Shown: positions 1 through 5,559, counted from the stretch's first letter. The stretch is 6,995 bases of DNA from Sphaerochaetaceae bacterium (GCA_024405065.1 JAKSPF010000062.1:1-6995), one strand, 5' to 3'. The notes: generated by a model from the sequence alone, not told the origin. Made by a program: numbers and translations.

Positions 1-270
1 AATTTTTCTGAACGATCCGGTACTGACTTGTGAGGTGGCAGAGGTGAGCCTGTTGAAGAAATCTGTCTTTGTCAGCCCCTCTGAGGCCACAAACATTGCT
101 GCCATGGTAAAAGTTGTTGTGTTTGCAATATTTGAGATTGCCTGTTGTGCAGTTATACAACCTGTTACGGTAAGAGCCAAAAGTCCTGAAAATGCCGTAA
201 GGGACATGGGAATTCTGTTCAGAGCAAAACTCACAGACATCAGTACGAACACAGCCAGCGTGTATATCAT
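1..270 (-). CDS. SLC13/DASS-family permease, N-terminal part (runs off left edge)
   Basis: Reading the minus strand from the ATG at 270-268 gives 90 uninterrupted codons to the window edge, so only the N-terminus is visible. The peptide has a hydrophobic helix (about residues 2-15), the stretch NRIPMSLTAFSGLLALTVTG (about 18-37), and then a small/polar segment with NIANTTTFTMAAMFVASEGL (about 48-67). This order is typical of the start of SLC13/DASS (divalent anion:sodium symporter, ArsB/CitT-like) permeases, which sit in the inner membrane and move anions such as sulfate or dicarboxylates. The substrate cannot be read from this fragment; some relatives carry TrkA-C domains later in the protein. 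An in-frame TGA lies six codons upstream, so ATG-270 is the first possible start, although no strong Shine-Dalgarno precedes it. The gene diverges from the tRNA and ligA. The opposite-strand open frame over the same bases is a shadow. Family assignment is by recognition, not search. Confidence 0.72.
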   Translation of the reverse strand, partial: MIYTLAVFVLMSVSFALNRIPMSLTAFSGLLALTVTGCITAQQAISNIANTTTFTMAAMFVASEGLTKTDFFNRLTSATSQVSTGSFRKI

Positions 271-332
271 GGAAAAAAGATTATTTCACTGCCACTTTTT
301 TTTCAATAACTTAGATGAACCGTACCGTGTAC

Positions 333-361
333 TTGCAACAAAATTCTTCTTGAAGTAGCAT
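333..361 (+). promoter_or_regulatory. Candidate sigma70-type promoter of tRNA-Ala
   Basis: TTGCAA (333-338, four of six matches to TTGACA) is followed after 17 bases by TAGCAT (356-361, four of six matches to TATAAT). The predicted start would fall near 368, leaving a leader of about six bases before the tRNA at 374. Spacing and placement are right but both boxes are imperfect. The same TTGCAA is palindromic and could also act as a -35 for the divergent permease, with TCTAAG as a weak -10 on the minus strand. Confidence 0.4.
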
Positions 362-373
362 AGTCACGTATTA

Positions 374-446
374 GGGGATGTAGCTCATCTGGTAGAGCAT
401 CAGGTTCGCAATCTGACTGTAGGGAGTTCGAGTCTCCTCATCTCCA
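374..446 (+). tRNA. tRNA-Ala, anticodon CGC
   Basis: A full 73-base cloverleaf can be folded by hand. The acceptor stem GGGGATG pairs with CATCTCC; the D arm is GCTC/GAGC with loop ATCTGGTA; the anticodon stem TCAGG/TCTGA encloses loop TTCGCAA; the variable loop is CTGTA; the T arm is GGGAG/CTCCT with loop TTCGAGT; the discriminator is A73. The anticodon CGC reads GCG, an alanine codon. The acceptor stem carries a G3-U70 wobble pair, the classic identity element for alanyl-tRNA synthetase, which supports the assignment independently of the anticodon. The 3' CCA is not encoded (the next bases are GAAAG), so it must be added by a nucleotidyltransferase. No hairpin terminator is evident before ligA 95 bases downstream. 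Confidence 0.95.
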
Positions 447-541
447 GAAAGAAAGAGTGGTTCGGCAATGTGGCTTTTTTGTGTTTTTCCTCGGCAATGG
501 GCAATGTTGTTTCATAACACGGTTTGGAGTAAAATTCAGAC

Positions 542-2683
542 ATGGACTTCAGAGAGAGAGTACAGGAACTCAGAGGACTGCTTCTGCAATATCAGCAGTC
601 ATACTACAGAACGGGAAGAGCAGTAATATCAGACAGGGAATACGATGCTCTTTTTGATGAACTGGTAAAGATTGAAAATCTTCACCCGGAGCTCAAGACA
701 GACGATTCACCGACTCAGAGGGTGGGCAGTGACCTGTCTTCTGATTTTCCGGAAGCGGAACATACAATACCGGTTTTGAGCCTTGACAAGGCATATACGT
801 CACAGGAAATTCTTAATTTTGTACGACGGACAAAAAAAAGTTGCGATGAAGATAATCTCTCTTTTGTCCTTGAAGAGAAGATAGACGGTTTTTCAATAGT
901 CCTTTACTACAGAAACGGGGTGCTTGAAAGGGCTGTGACACGCGGAAACGGTCACGTGGGAAATGATGTTACCGCAAATGTAAAAACAATACGTACTGTC
1001 CCGTTGAGACTGAATTCACCGGAAACACTTGCGGTGAGGGGTGAGGTTTTTCTGCATAAAAAAGATTTTGAAAGAATCAATGCAACCCTTGCGGAACCTT
1101 ATGCAAATCCACGCAATCTTGCCGCAGGAACAATACGCAGGATAAAGAGCAGTGAGACGGCTCGTGTACCGTTGAGCATATTTGTTTACGAAGGCTTTTG
1201 GGAAGAGCCTGCGGCATTTACGGATCACATCCAGATATTGAGCCGTCTTGCACAATTGGGTTTCTGCGTTGATTCTCATTTCAGTTATTTCTGCAAGACC
1301 GCAAAAGAGGCGCGCAGGAGACTTGATGATGCAGGGCTTGACGGAAGAGCTTGCAGTTTTGAAGATTTGGACGGTGAGCTTAAATCACGGGCTGAAACAA
1401 GATCTTCATTGCCTTATGAGATAGACGGACTTGTGGTGAAGGTTAATGAGTTGTCTCAGCGTGACGTTCTGGGTTACACGGAGCATCATCCGAGGTGGGC
1501 AACTGCTTATAAATTTGAAGCACCGCAAGCTGAAACGGTGGTTGAAGATATTGATGTTCAGGTTGGACGAACCGGAAGAATCACTCCTATGGCAAGAATA
1601 AGGGAAACTCAACTTTCCGGATCGGTAATAAAAAATATTACGCTTCACAATCAGGATTACGTTAACGGACTTGAACTTGCAAAAGGAGATACAGTTGCAA
1701 TTTCAAAAAGAGGTGATGTTATTCCTGCAGTGGAAAGCGTCACGGAAAAAAATACGGACGGTAACACCACATGGCAGATGCCGTCTGTTTGTCCGGTATG
1801 CGGTTCGTACATAGAAAAGAGGGGAGCTCATCACTTTTGTACAAACTTCAACTGTCCCGCTCAGGTGACGGGTAGAATTGAATTTTTCTGTGCAAAAAAA
1901 CAGATGGATATAGAAGGACTCGGACCTAATACCGTTGCATTGCTCTATGAAAAAGGTTATGTGACCGATATTCAGGACATTTACACGTTTGATTTCAAAA
2001 ATCTTTTACGGGACGGAGTTGAGGGTTTCGGAGAAAAAAAGATTCAGTTGATTGAAAAAGGTATTGCGGAAAGTAAAAAACAGTCGTTCAGGAGAGTTCT
2101 TGTAAGTCTCGGTATTCCGGAGTTCGGAAAGAAAGCGGTGGATCTTGTGACAGATGCCGGTTTCAGAACAATGGACAGCATTCTGGAGCTTGTGAACGAT
2201 AGGGAAAATGCAGTGACTCGTCTTTCGGAAATAGATGGAATAGGGCCTGTTACTGCAGCCGAAATTGCTGACGGTTTCCGCGATGCCGGAACTGTTCGTC
2301 TGATATCGGATTTGAAACTGCTTGGGCTGTGCATGGAAGAATCACAACAGGAAAATTACGGATCGGAGAACGGAATTTTTGCAGGTCAGAGTTGGTGTAT
2401 TACCGGTACATTTGAAAATTTTCAACCACGTGACAGGGCTATGGAAGAGATTGTAAAGCGCGGAGGTAAAGAAGTGACTTCCGTTTCTTCAAAAACCACA
2501 TGCCTGCTTGCAGGAAGTAATGCAGGAAGCAAACTTGCAAAAGCTCAGTCACTCGGGGTGAAAATTGTTACCGAAAGTGAGTTTCTTGACATTCTGAAGG
2601 AAAATGAGTCCTCAGCAGGAGATACAGAAAAGGACTCGGTTTATAATTCAGAGCCGCAACAGGGCTTACTGGATTTGCTGTGA
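542..2683 (+). CDS. ligA: NAD+-dependent DNA ligase LigA
   Basis: This 713-residue protein seals nicks in duplex DNA during replication and repair in the cytoplasm, using NAD+ to form a ligase-AMP intermediate. The whole family architecture is present. Domain Ia (about 1-65) has YY...SDREYDALFDEL for NMN binding. The adenylation domain (about 66-320) has catalytic Lys113 in KIDG, RGE at 166-168, AAGTIRR at 194-200 and EIDGLVVK at 293-300. The OB fold (about 325-405) is followed by a Cys4 zinc finger with Cys417, Cys420, Cys433 and Cys438. Helix-hairpin-helix repeats follow (about 455-590, including IDGIGPVTAAEI), then a BRCT domain (about 611-685). It is slightly longer than the usual 650-700 residues because of a roughly 28-residue polar, acidic tail after BRCT that ends in LLDLL. 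The ATG at 542 has GGAG at 526-529, with 12 bases between. No key residue is missing and the frame is intact. Confidence 0.97.
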   Translation: MDFRERVQELRGLLLQYQQSYYRTGRAVISDREYDALFDELVKIENLHPELKTDDSPTQRVGSDLSSDFPEAEHTIPVLSLDKAYTSQEILNFVRRTKKSCDEDNLSFVLEEKIDGFSIVLYYRNGVLERAVTRGNGHVGNDVTANVKTIRTVPLRLNSPETLAVRGEVFLHKKDFERINATLAEPYANPRNLAAGTIRRIKSSETARVPLSIFVYEGFWEEPAAFTDHIQILSRLAQLGFCVDSHFSYFCKTAKEARRRLDDAGLDGRACSFEDLDGELKSRAETRSSLPYEIDGLVVKVNELSQRDVLGYTEHHPRWATAYKFEAPQAETVVEDIDVQVGRTGRITPMARIRETQLSGSVIKNITLHNQDYVNGLELAKGDTVAISKRGDVIPAVESVTEKNTDGNTTWQMPSVCPVCGSYIEKRGAHHFCTNFNCPAQVTGRIEFFCAKKQMDIEGLGPNTVALLYEKGYVTDIQDIYTFDFKNLLRDGVEGFGEKKIQLIEKGIAESKKQSFRRVLVSLGIPEFGKKAVDLVTDAGFRTMDSILELVNDRENAVTRLSEIDGIGPVTAAEIADGFRDAGTVRLISDLKLLGLCMEESQQENYGSENGIFAGQSWCITGTFENFQPRDRAMEEIVKRGGKEVTSVSSKTTCLLAGSNAGSKLAKAQSLGVKIVTESEFLDILKENESSAGDTEKDSVYNSEPQQGLLDLL

Positions 2684-2705
2684 GTATCTTTCAGGAATTC
2701 CTGTG

Positions 2706-2735
2706 TTGTCAAAAGAGGCTTTTATCTTGTAAATT
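2706..2735 (+). promoter_or_regulatory. Possible promoter upstream of pfkA
   Basis: TTGTCA (2706-2711, five of six matches to TTGACA) is followed after 18 bases by TAAATT (2730-2735, four of six matches to TATAAT). A transcript from here would carry a leader of about 80 bases to the pfkA ATG. A second -10-like hexamer, TATATT at 2764-2769, has no good -35. In AT-rich sequence such matches arise by chance, so this is tentative. Confidence 0.3.
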
Positions 2736-2809
2736 TAAACCTGTTCTTCACAAAGCTTAATTTTATATTTGGCTCGAGACAGTTGAAAAAAACTTGAAAC
2801 AGTGTTGAC

Positions 2810-2815
2810 GGAGGG
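2810..2815 (+). promoter_or_regulatory. Shine-Dalgarno that fixes the pfkA start
   Basis: GGAGGG ends four bases before the ATG at 2820, a near-ideal site. It lies downstream of the longer in-frame GTG at 2802, which has no comparable site, so ATG-2820 is preferred. Confidence 0.8.
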
Positions 2816-2819
2816 TGAG

Positions 2820-4136
2820 ATGAAACACGATTTTTCAATTCCGCAGTTGGGTGAGGCAAAGATTCCTTCACCGATACGGCTTGATGATGCTGACGGAGAC
2901 GGCAAAGCAGATTATGTCACGGATGACCAGCGTATATTGTTCAGCCTTGATACAAAAGATGAGAACGGTCACCGTGTTGCGGTGGGAGATGAAACACTTG
3001 AACTTGCAGGTCCGCGTCAGAACATATATTTCAATCCCACGCATGTTCACGCTGCAATAGCAACTTGCGGAGGAATCTGTCCGGGTCTTAACAATGTCAT
3101 AAGGGCTGTTGTCAGGTGCCTTTGGTATAGGTACGGTGTCAGGAGAATTACCGGTGTTCCGTTCGGTTACCAGGGTCTTCTCGCAACGAGTAAATTCCCG
3201 TTTATAGAACTTAATCCCGAAATTGTGGATGACATTCAGGAAAAGGGCGGAACAATACTCGGAAGTGCGCGCGGCGGCGGAGATAAAACAGAAGAAATTG
3301 TTGATACTCTGGAGAGAATGAACATCAACATGCTTTTTACGATAGGCGGTGACGGTACTTTACGGGGAGCATATGATATTGCTCAGGAAGTTAAAAACAG
3401 AGGATTGAAAATTGCAGTTGTTGGAATTCCGAAAACAATTGACAATGATCTTGCCTATATTCAGACTTCTTTCGGTTTCAACACTGCTGTTTCAATGGCA
3501 GTGCCTGTTGTGAGAGGTGCTCATGTTGAAGCAAAGAATGCAATCAACGGAGTAGGGCTTGTAAAGGTTATGGGTCGTGAAAGCGGTTTCATAGCGGTAC
3601 ATACTTCACTTGCACAAAGTGATGTCAATTTTTGTCTGATTCCGGAAAGCCCGTTTGACCTTGACGGTCCCTGCGGACTTCTTGCAAATCTTAAAAAGCG
3701 TCTTGAAGCACGGGGGCATGCCGTGATTCTTGTTGCAGAGGGTGCAGGACAGGATCTTATGCCTCAGACCGGAGAGAAGGATGCAAGCGGAAACAGGCGA
3801 TACAGTGATATCGGGATGTTTCTTCAGGACAAGATAAAGGATTACTTCAAAAAACAGGATATGGTTGTGAATATAAAGTATATTGACCCGTCTTACATAG
3901 TGAGAAGTGCACCGGCAAACAGTTATGATTCAATTTACTGTGCAAGGTTGGGTGCAAATGCTGTTCATGCTGCAATGGCGGGAAAAACAGAGGTGCTTGT
4001 TTCAATGATGCACGACTGCTTCATAAATATGCCTATCCGTGAGGCAGTAAGTCACCGTAACCGTGTAGATGTCCGCAGTGCTCTTTGGCGTGATGTACTT
4101 GAAAATACAAGACAGCCTATGGTGATGAAAAACTGA
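2820..4136 (+). CDS. pfkA: 6-phosphofructokinase, predicted ATP-dependent, clade X type
   Basis: This 438-residue cytoplasmic enzyme is predicted to phosphorylate fructose 6-phosphate to fructose 1,6-bisphosphate, the committing step of glycolysis. The PFK core is clear: nucleotide-binding CGGICPGLN (83-91), GGDGT (176-180), PKTIDND (204-210) containing the catalytic-base Asp208, MGRESG (251-256), PE (275-276), EGAGQ (307-311) and the sugar-phosphate-side segment IDPSYIVRSAP (355-365). Gly179 in GGDGT is the residue usually linked to ATP as phosphate donor; PPi-dependent enzymes normally have Asp there. Lys205 in PKTIDND is instead shared with PPi enzymes and with the ATP enzymes of plants, trypanosomatids and Treponema (group I clade X). 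An extension of about 75 residues precedes the core and contains a DxDxDG-like acidic loop at residues 23-31. The stop overlaps the next start by one base. PPi dependence is the main alternative and is less likely. Confidence 0.9.
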   Translation: MKHDFSIPQLGEAKIPSPIRLDDADGDGKADYVTDDQRILFSLDTKDENGHRVAVGDETLELAGPRQNIYFNPTHVHAAIATCGGICPGLNNVIRAVVRCLWYRYGVRRITGVPFGYQGLLATSKFPFIELNPEIVDDIQEKGGTILGSARGGGDKTEEIVDTLERMNINMLFTIGGDGTLRGAYDIAQEVKNRGLKIAVVGIPKTIDNDLAYIQTSFGFNTAVSMAVPVVRGAHVEAKNAINGVGLVKVMGRESGFIAVHTSLAQSDVNFCLIPESPFDLDGPCGLLANLKKRLEARGHAVILVAEGAGQDLMPQTGEKDASGNRRYSDIGMFLQDKIKDYFKKQDMVVNIKYIDPSYIVRSAPANSYDSIYCARLGANAVHAAMAGKTEVLVSMMHDCFINMPIREAVSHRNRVDVRSALWRDVLENTRQPMVMKN

Positions 4137-4741
4137 TGACTTTTTTGAAGCGCATAAAAAGGATGATAAGGCTGTCTCGGCTTTCAAGAAAACTTGAGAC
4201 CTTTGAACCCTATGAAACCGATGAAAACGGAAACAGAATCATTCGTCTGAACGTAGTTGATGATGATTACTTTCTCTCACCTCTTTCTGTGGACGGTGTG
4301 CCGTGCATAAGTGACGAGACTGCACACTATCTTGAGTTTTATCTGAAAAACATGTCGGTTGACTCAGATGAAAAACTAAGGTTTGTAATTACGGGAAAGA
4401 ACCTGAATGAGCGTGAACGTAACCTGTATGCAAAGGCAATAAGGAATTATTATAAGGAAGAGTTTCTTGATGTTCAGGAAGATATGGAAGACAACACATT
4501 TTACTCGGTCATTATGGGCATAGTGGGTTTGGGACTGTTGTTCACCAGTGTTTTTGTATTCACATCGGAAAAAGCACCGTGGTTGTTCGTACTCCTTGAT
4601 CTTATTGGCTGGGTTCTCGGATGGGAGGCTATAGACCTCATTTTTGTACGCAGACCGCAGATGAGAAAGTTGCAACTTCAGAATCTTAAAATTCTTGAGG
4701 CCGATATCTCTTTCCAAGCTTCTGATGAATACCTCGTTTGA
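4136..4741 (+). CDS. Unrecognised two-helix membrane protein, coupled to pfkA
   Basis: I do not recognise this 201-residue protein with confidence. The N-terminus (1-20) is strongly basic, with six Lys/Arg in the first 13 residues. A soluble region follows (about 21-120), mostly acidic, ending in the charged, probably helical stretch ERERNLYAKAIRNYYKEEF (92-110). There are two likely transmembrane helices at about 122-142 and 147-171, separated by a very short turn (TSEKAP), so the protein should be a hairpin with both ends on the same side, probably the cytoplasm given the basic flanks (VRRPQMRK after helix 2). A GWEAIDLIFVRR segment at the end of helix 2 looks like a conserved family signature. 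Its ATG lies inside the pfkA stop as TGATG and has no clear Shine-Dalgarno of its own, so translation probably depends on reinitiation after pfkA. There is no signal peptide and no catalytic motif. No function is proposed. Confidence 0.8.
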   Translation: MTFLKRIKRMIRLSRLSRKLETFEPYETDENGNRIIRLNVVDDDYFLSPLSVDGVPCISDETAHYLEFYLKNMSVDSDEKLRFVITGKNLNERERNLYAKAIRNYYKEEFLDVQEDMEDNTFYSVIMGIVGLGLLFTSVFVFTSEKAPWLFVLLDLIGWVLGWEAIDLIFVRRPQMRKLQLQNLKILEADISFQASDEYLV

Positions 4742-4776
4742 AGACAATCGGGCGAGCCGGCACATGGTCTGCACGT

Positions 4777-5247
4777 TTACTGTTCAATTTCAGGGACTTT
4801 TTTTCTGAAATCTTCAAGCAAATCTTCTTTTGTCATTCCTTCCCGCAGAAGAACGAATATGGTGTCATCTCCTGCAATGGTTCCGAGAATCTCCGGCATT
4901 CCTATTGCATCCAAAGCGAAGGCTACGCTGTTTGCGTGACCTTGCCTTGTCTTTATCACGCCCATGTTTCCGTTGAATTCAAGGCTGACAATTCCGCGTC
5001 TTATATCCAGTTCAAAGCTGTTTTCTGCATCCTTGTGGGCTTCTGTTACCGGCAATGAATAGTAGTATCCGCTCCACCCGTCCGATATTTTACCGACTTT
5101 CAGCATTTTCAGATCTCTTGACAGAGTTGCCTGAGTTACATCGTAGCCTTCTTCTTTCAGCATCTGCAGAAGTGTGTCCTGATTTTCAATTCTGTTCTTT
5201 TTTATCATTTCTCTCACTGCAGTCAGCCTGTTCAATCTCTGTTTCAC
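4777..5247 (-). CDS. argR: Arginine repressor ArgR
   Basis: This 156-residue transcription factor is expected to sense L-arginine and bind ARG boxes as a hexamer, repressing arginine biosynthesis and sometimes activating catabolism. The N-terminal winged helix has the family recognition helix TQATLSRDLK (38-47), with Ser43-Arg44 contacting DNA, followed by the wing GYYYSLP (60-66). The C-terminal core has GHANSVAFALD (103-113) and GTIAGDDTIFV (122-132), whose Asp127-Asp128 pair matches the arginine-binding aspartates of the family. Length is normal. The frame opens at a GTG at 5259, but the GTG at 5247 is preferred: GAGGG sits five bases upstream of it, and the resulting start MKQRLNRL fits the usual short N-terminus. 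The gene converges on the membrane-protein gene with 35 bases between stops and diverges from the adenylation gene. No hairpin terminator is seen at its 3' end. Confidence 0.95.
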   Translation of the reverse strand: MKQRLNRLTAVREMIKKNRIENQDTLLQMLKEEGYDVTQATLSRDLKMLKVGKISDGWSGYYYSLPVTEAHKDAENSFELDIRRGIVSLEFNGNMGVIKTRQGHANSVAFALDAIGMPEILGTIAGDDTIFVLLREGMTKEDLLEDFRKKVPEIEQ

Positions 5248-5252
5248 ACAAG

Positions 5253-5257
5253 CCCTC
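5253..5257 (-). promoter_or_regulatory. Shine-Dalgarno that fixes the argR start
   Basis: On the minus strand GAGGG is followed by five bases (CTTGT) and then GTG at 5247-5245. The alternative GTG at 5259 overlaps this site and has no purine-rich sequence at the right distance upstream. Confidence 0.65.
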
Positions 5258-5278
5258 ACTTTTCAGCAATTTTGTTAC

Positions 5279-5287
5279 AGTATATCA
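5279..5287 (-). promoter_or_regulatory. Extended -10 promoter element of argR
   Basis: Minus-strand TGATATACT contains TATACT (5284-5279, five of six matches to TATAAT) preceded by an extended -10 TGN. No good -35 lies 17 bases upstream. Transcription would begin near 5272, giving a leader of about 25 bases to the preferred GTG at 5247, long enough to hold its Shine-Dalgarno. Confidence 0.45.
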
Positions 5288-5308
5288 TGTATTTTCGTTT
5301 GCGGACAG

Positions 5309-5325
5309 ATTCAGAATATGAATGG
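5309..5325 (+). repeat. Repeat box ATTCAGAAT + ATGAATGG, copy 1
   Basis: ATTCAGAAT (5309-5317) is directly followed by ATGAATGG (5318-5325). The same two blocks recur at 5514-5532 with two extra bases between them. ATTCAGGAT at 5371-5379 is a third, partial match to the first block. The ATTCA and TGAAT words also resemble ArgR half-sites, but in inverted order relative to the consensus. Confidence 0.6.
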
Positions 5326-5338
5326 AATTCTGCAATCG

Positions 5339-5359
5339 GCTCTGTACTTTGATATTATC
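5339..5359 (+). repeat. 21-bp direct repeat, copy 1
   Basis: This copy begins GCTCTGTAC and ends GATATTATC. It matches 5403-5423 at 18 of 21 positions, with differences at positions 9, 11 and 17. It contains an extended -10-like TGATATTAT (5350-5358). Confidence 0.75.
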
Positions 5360-5366
5360 CGCAAAG

Positions 5367-5383
5367 GTAAATTCAGGATTTAC
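5367..5383. repeat. Inverted repeat GTAAAT-5 nt-ATTTAC
   Basis: Perfect 6-bp arms (5367-5372 and 5378-5383) flank the spacer TCAGG. The size and symmetry fit a dimeric-regulator operator. It lies between the two copies of the 21-bp repeat. Confidence 0.5.
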
Positions 5384-5402
5384 GAAGAGAGTTTTGAAAG
5401 TC

Positions 5403-5423
5403 GCTCTGTAATGTGATAATATC
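5403..5423 (+). repeat. 21-bp direct repeat, copy 2
   Basis: This copy begins GCTCTGTAA and ends GATAATATC, 64 bases after copy 1. It overlaps the palindrome at 5407-5429 and contains an extended -10-like TGTGATAAT (5412-5420). Confidence 0.75.
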
Positions 5424-5429
5424 ATTACA
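5407..5429. repeat. Nested palindrome over a possible promoter
   Basis: TGTAATG (5407-5413) and CATTACA (5423-5429) form perfect 7-bp arms around nine bases. A second perfect palindrome, TGATAATATCA (5414-5424, one central base), is nested inside, its centre shifted by one base. The extended -10-like TGTGATAAT lies within it; a -35 is weak (TTTTGA at 5392-5397 with 17-base spacing). This is a candidate operator/promoter for the adenylation gene, with a leader of over 130 bases if used. Confidence 0.5.
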
Positions 5430-5493
5430 AACGGGGCAGTCAGCGTAACGTTGTGTATGAATGCCTTTTGAGTAAAGCCGATTGTAAAATTGA

Positions 5494-5510
5494 GCTTTTA
5501 GCCTGAAAGC
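5494..5510. repeat. Near-perfect short hairpin in the leader
   Basis: GCTTTT (5494-5499) pairs with GAAAGC (5505-5510) with one U-G pair around AGCCT. A second, longer-range pairing is possible between ATTGAGC (5489-5495) and GCTCAGT (5534-5540), which would compete with it just upstream of the ribosome-binding site. There is no T-run, so it is not a standard terminator. Confidence 0.35.
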
Positions 5511-5513
5511 CAA

Positions 5514-5532
5514 ATTCAGAATTCATGAATGG
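5514..5532 (+). repeat. Repeat box ATTCAGAAT + ATGAATGG, copy 2
   Basis: ATTCAGAAT (5514-5522), two bases, then ATGAATGG (5525-5532) repeat the blocks at 5309-5325. The following GGCTCAGTA (5533-5541) resembles GGCTCTGTA at 5338-5346, and TGATAT follows in both places, so the order of blocks is conserved. A 10-bp perfect palindrome, ATTCATGAAT, lies at 5521-5530. Confidence 0.55.
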
Positions 5533-5559
5533 GGCTCAGTAGATAAGGAATATTGTGAT

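Larger units (their letters stand above)
2684..2819. other. ligA-pfkA intergenic region
   Basis: This 136-base gap holds a perfect 12-bp palindrome, CAGGAATTCCTG at 2692-2703, just after the ligA stop. It has no room for a loop and no following T-run, so it is not a convincing terminator. The rest is AT-rich and includes a short weak hairpin (AAAAG/CTTTT, about 2711-2723), a possible promoter (separate entry) and the pfkA ribosome-binding site. Confidence 0.5.
5288..5559. other. Repeat-rich intergenic region between argR and the adenylation gene
   Basis: The argR and adenylation genes diverge across 312 bases (5248-5559). No convincing gene lies in the gap. It holds several direct and inverted repeats (separate entries), candidate extended -10 elements and the Shine-Dalgarno of the adenylation gene (AAGGA at 5545-5549, ten bases before ATG-5560). 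The frame of the adenylation gene stays open only back to a TGA at 5491-5493, with no earlier ATG or GTG. Operators for the downstream gene and possibly argR are the most natural reading. Confidence 0.6.

Noticed and set aside
35..358. Open reading frame of 107 codons on the plus strand
   Set aside because: It lies antisense to the permease N-terminus, has a low-complexity translation with no family resemblance, and runs through the promoter region of the tRNA.
374..446. tRNA gene as an integration site
   Set aside because: No duplicated tRNA 3' end, integrase or phage-like gene is visible in the window.
447..500. Possible terminator after the tRNA (T-run at 475-480) and a repeated TCGGCAATG (462-470, 491-499)
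   Set aside because: No stable GC-rich stem can be drawn before the T-run, and a 9-bp repeat 29 bases apart is too little to call an element.
457..657. Open reading frame of 66 codons overlapping the start of ligA in another frame
   Set aside because: LigA is unmistakable in its own frame here; the alternative translation looks random and has no ribosome-binding site.
2692..2703. Perfect palindrome CAGGAATTCCTG after ligA as a terminator
   Set aside because: The arms leave no loop and there is no T-tract downstream.
2802..2819. GTG start for pfkA at 2802
   Set aside because: A strong Shine-Dalgarno sits downstream of it and just before ATG-2820.
4742..4776. Bidirectional terminator between the membrane-protein gene and argR (CGG/CCG around 4749-4759)
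   Set aside because: Only three base pairs with a GC loop and no T-tract on either side.
4738..5321. Plus-strand open frames opposite argR
   Set aside because: ArgR motifs are clear on the minus strand, so these are antisense shadows.
5318..5416. 32-codon open frame beginning MNGILQSALYF in the repeat region
   Set aside because: No Shine-Dalgarno, and it spans the direct repeats, whose second copy has a stop in the equivalent frame. Repeat or operator sequence explains it better than a small gene or leader peptide.
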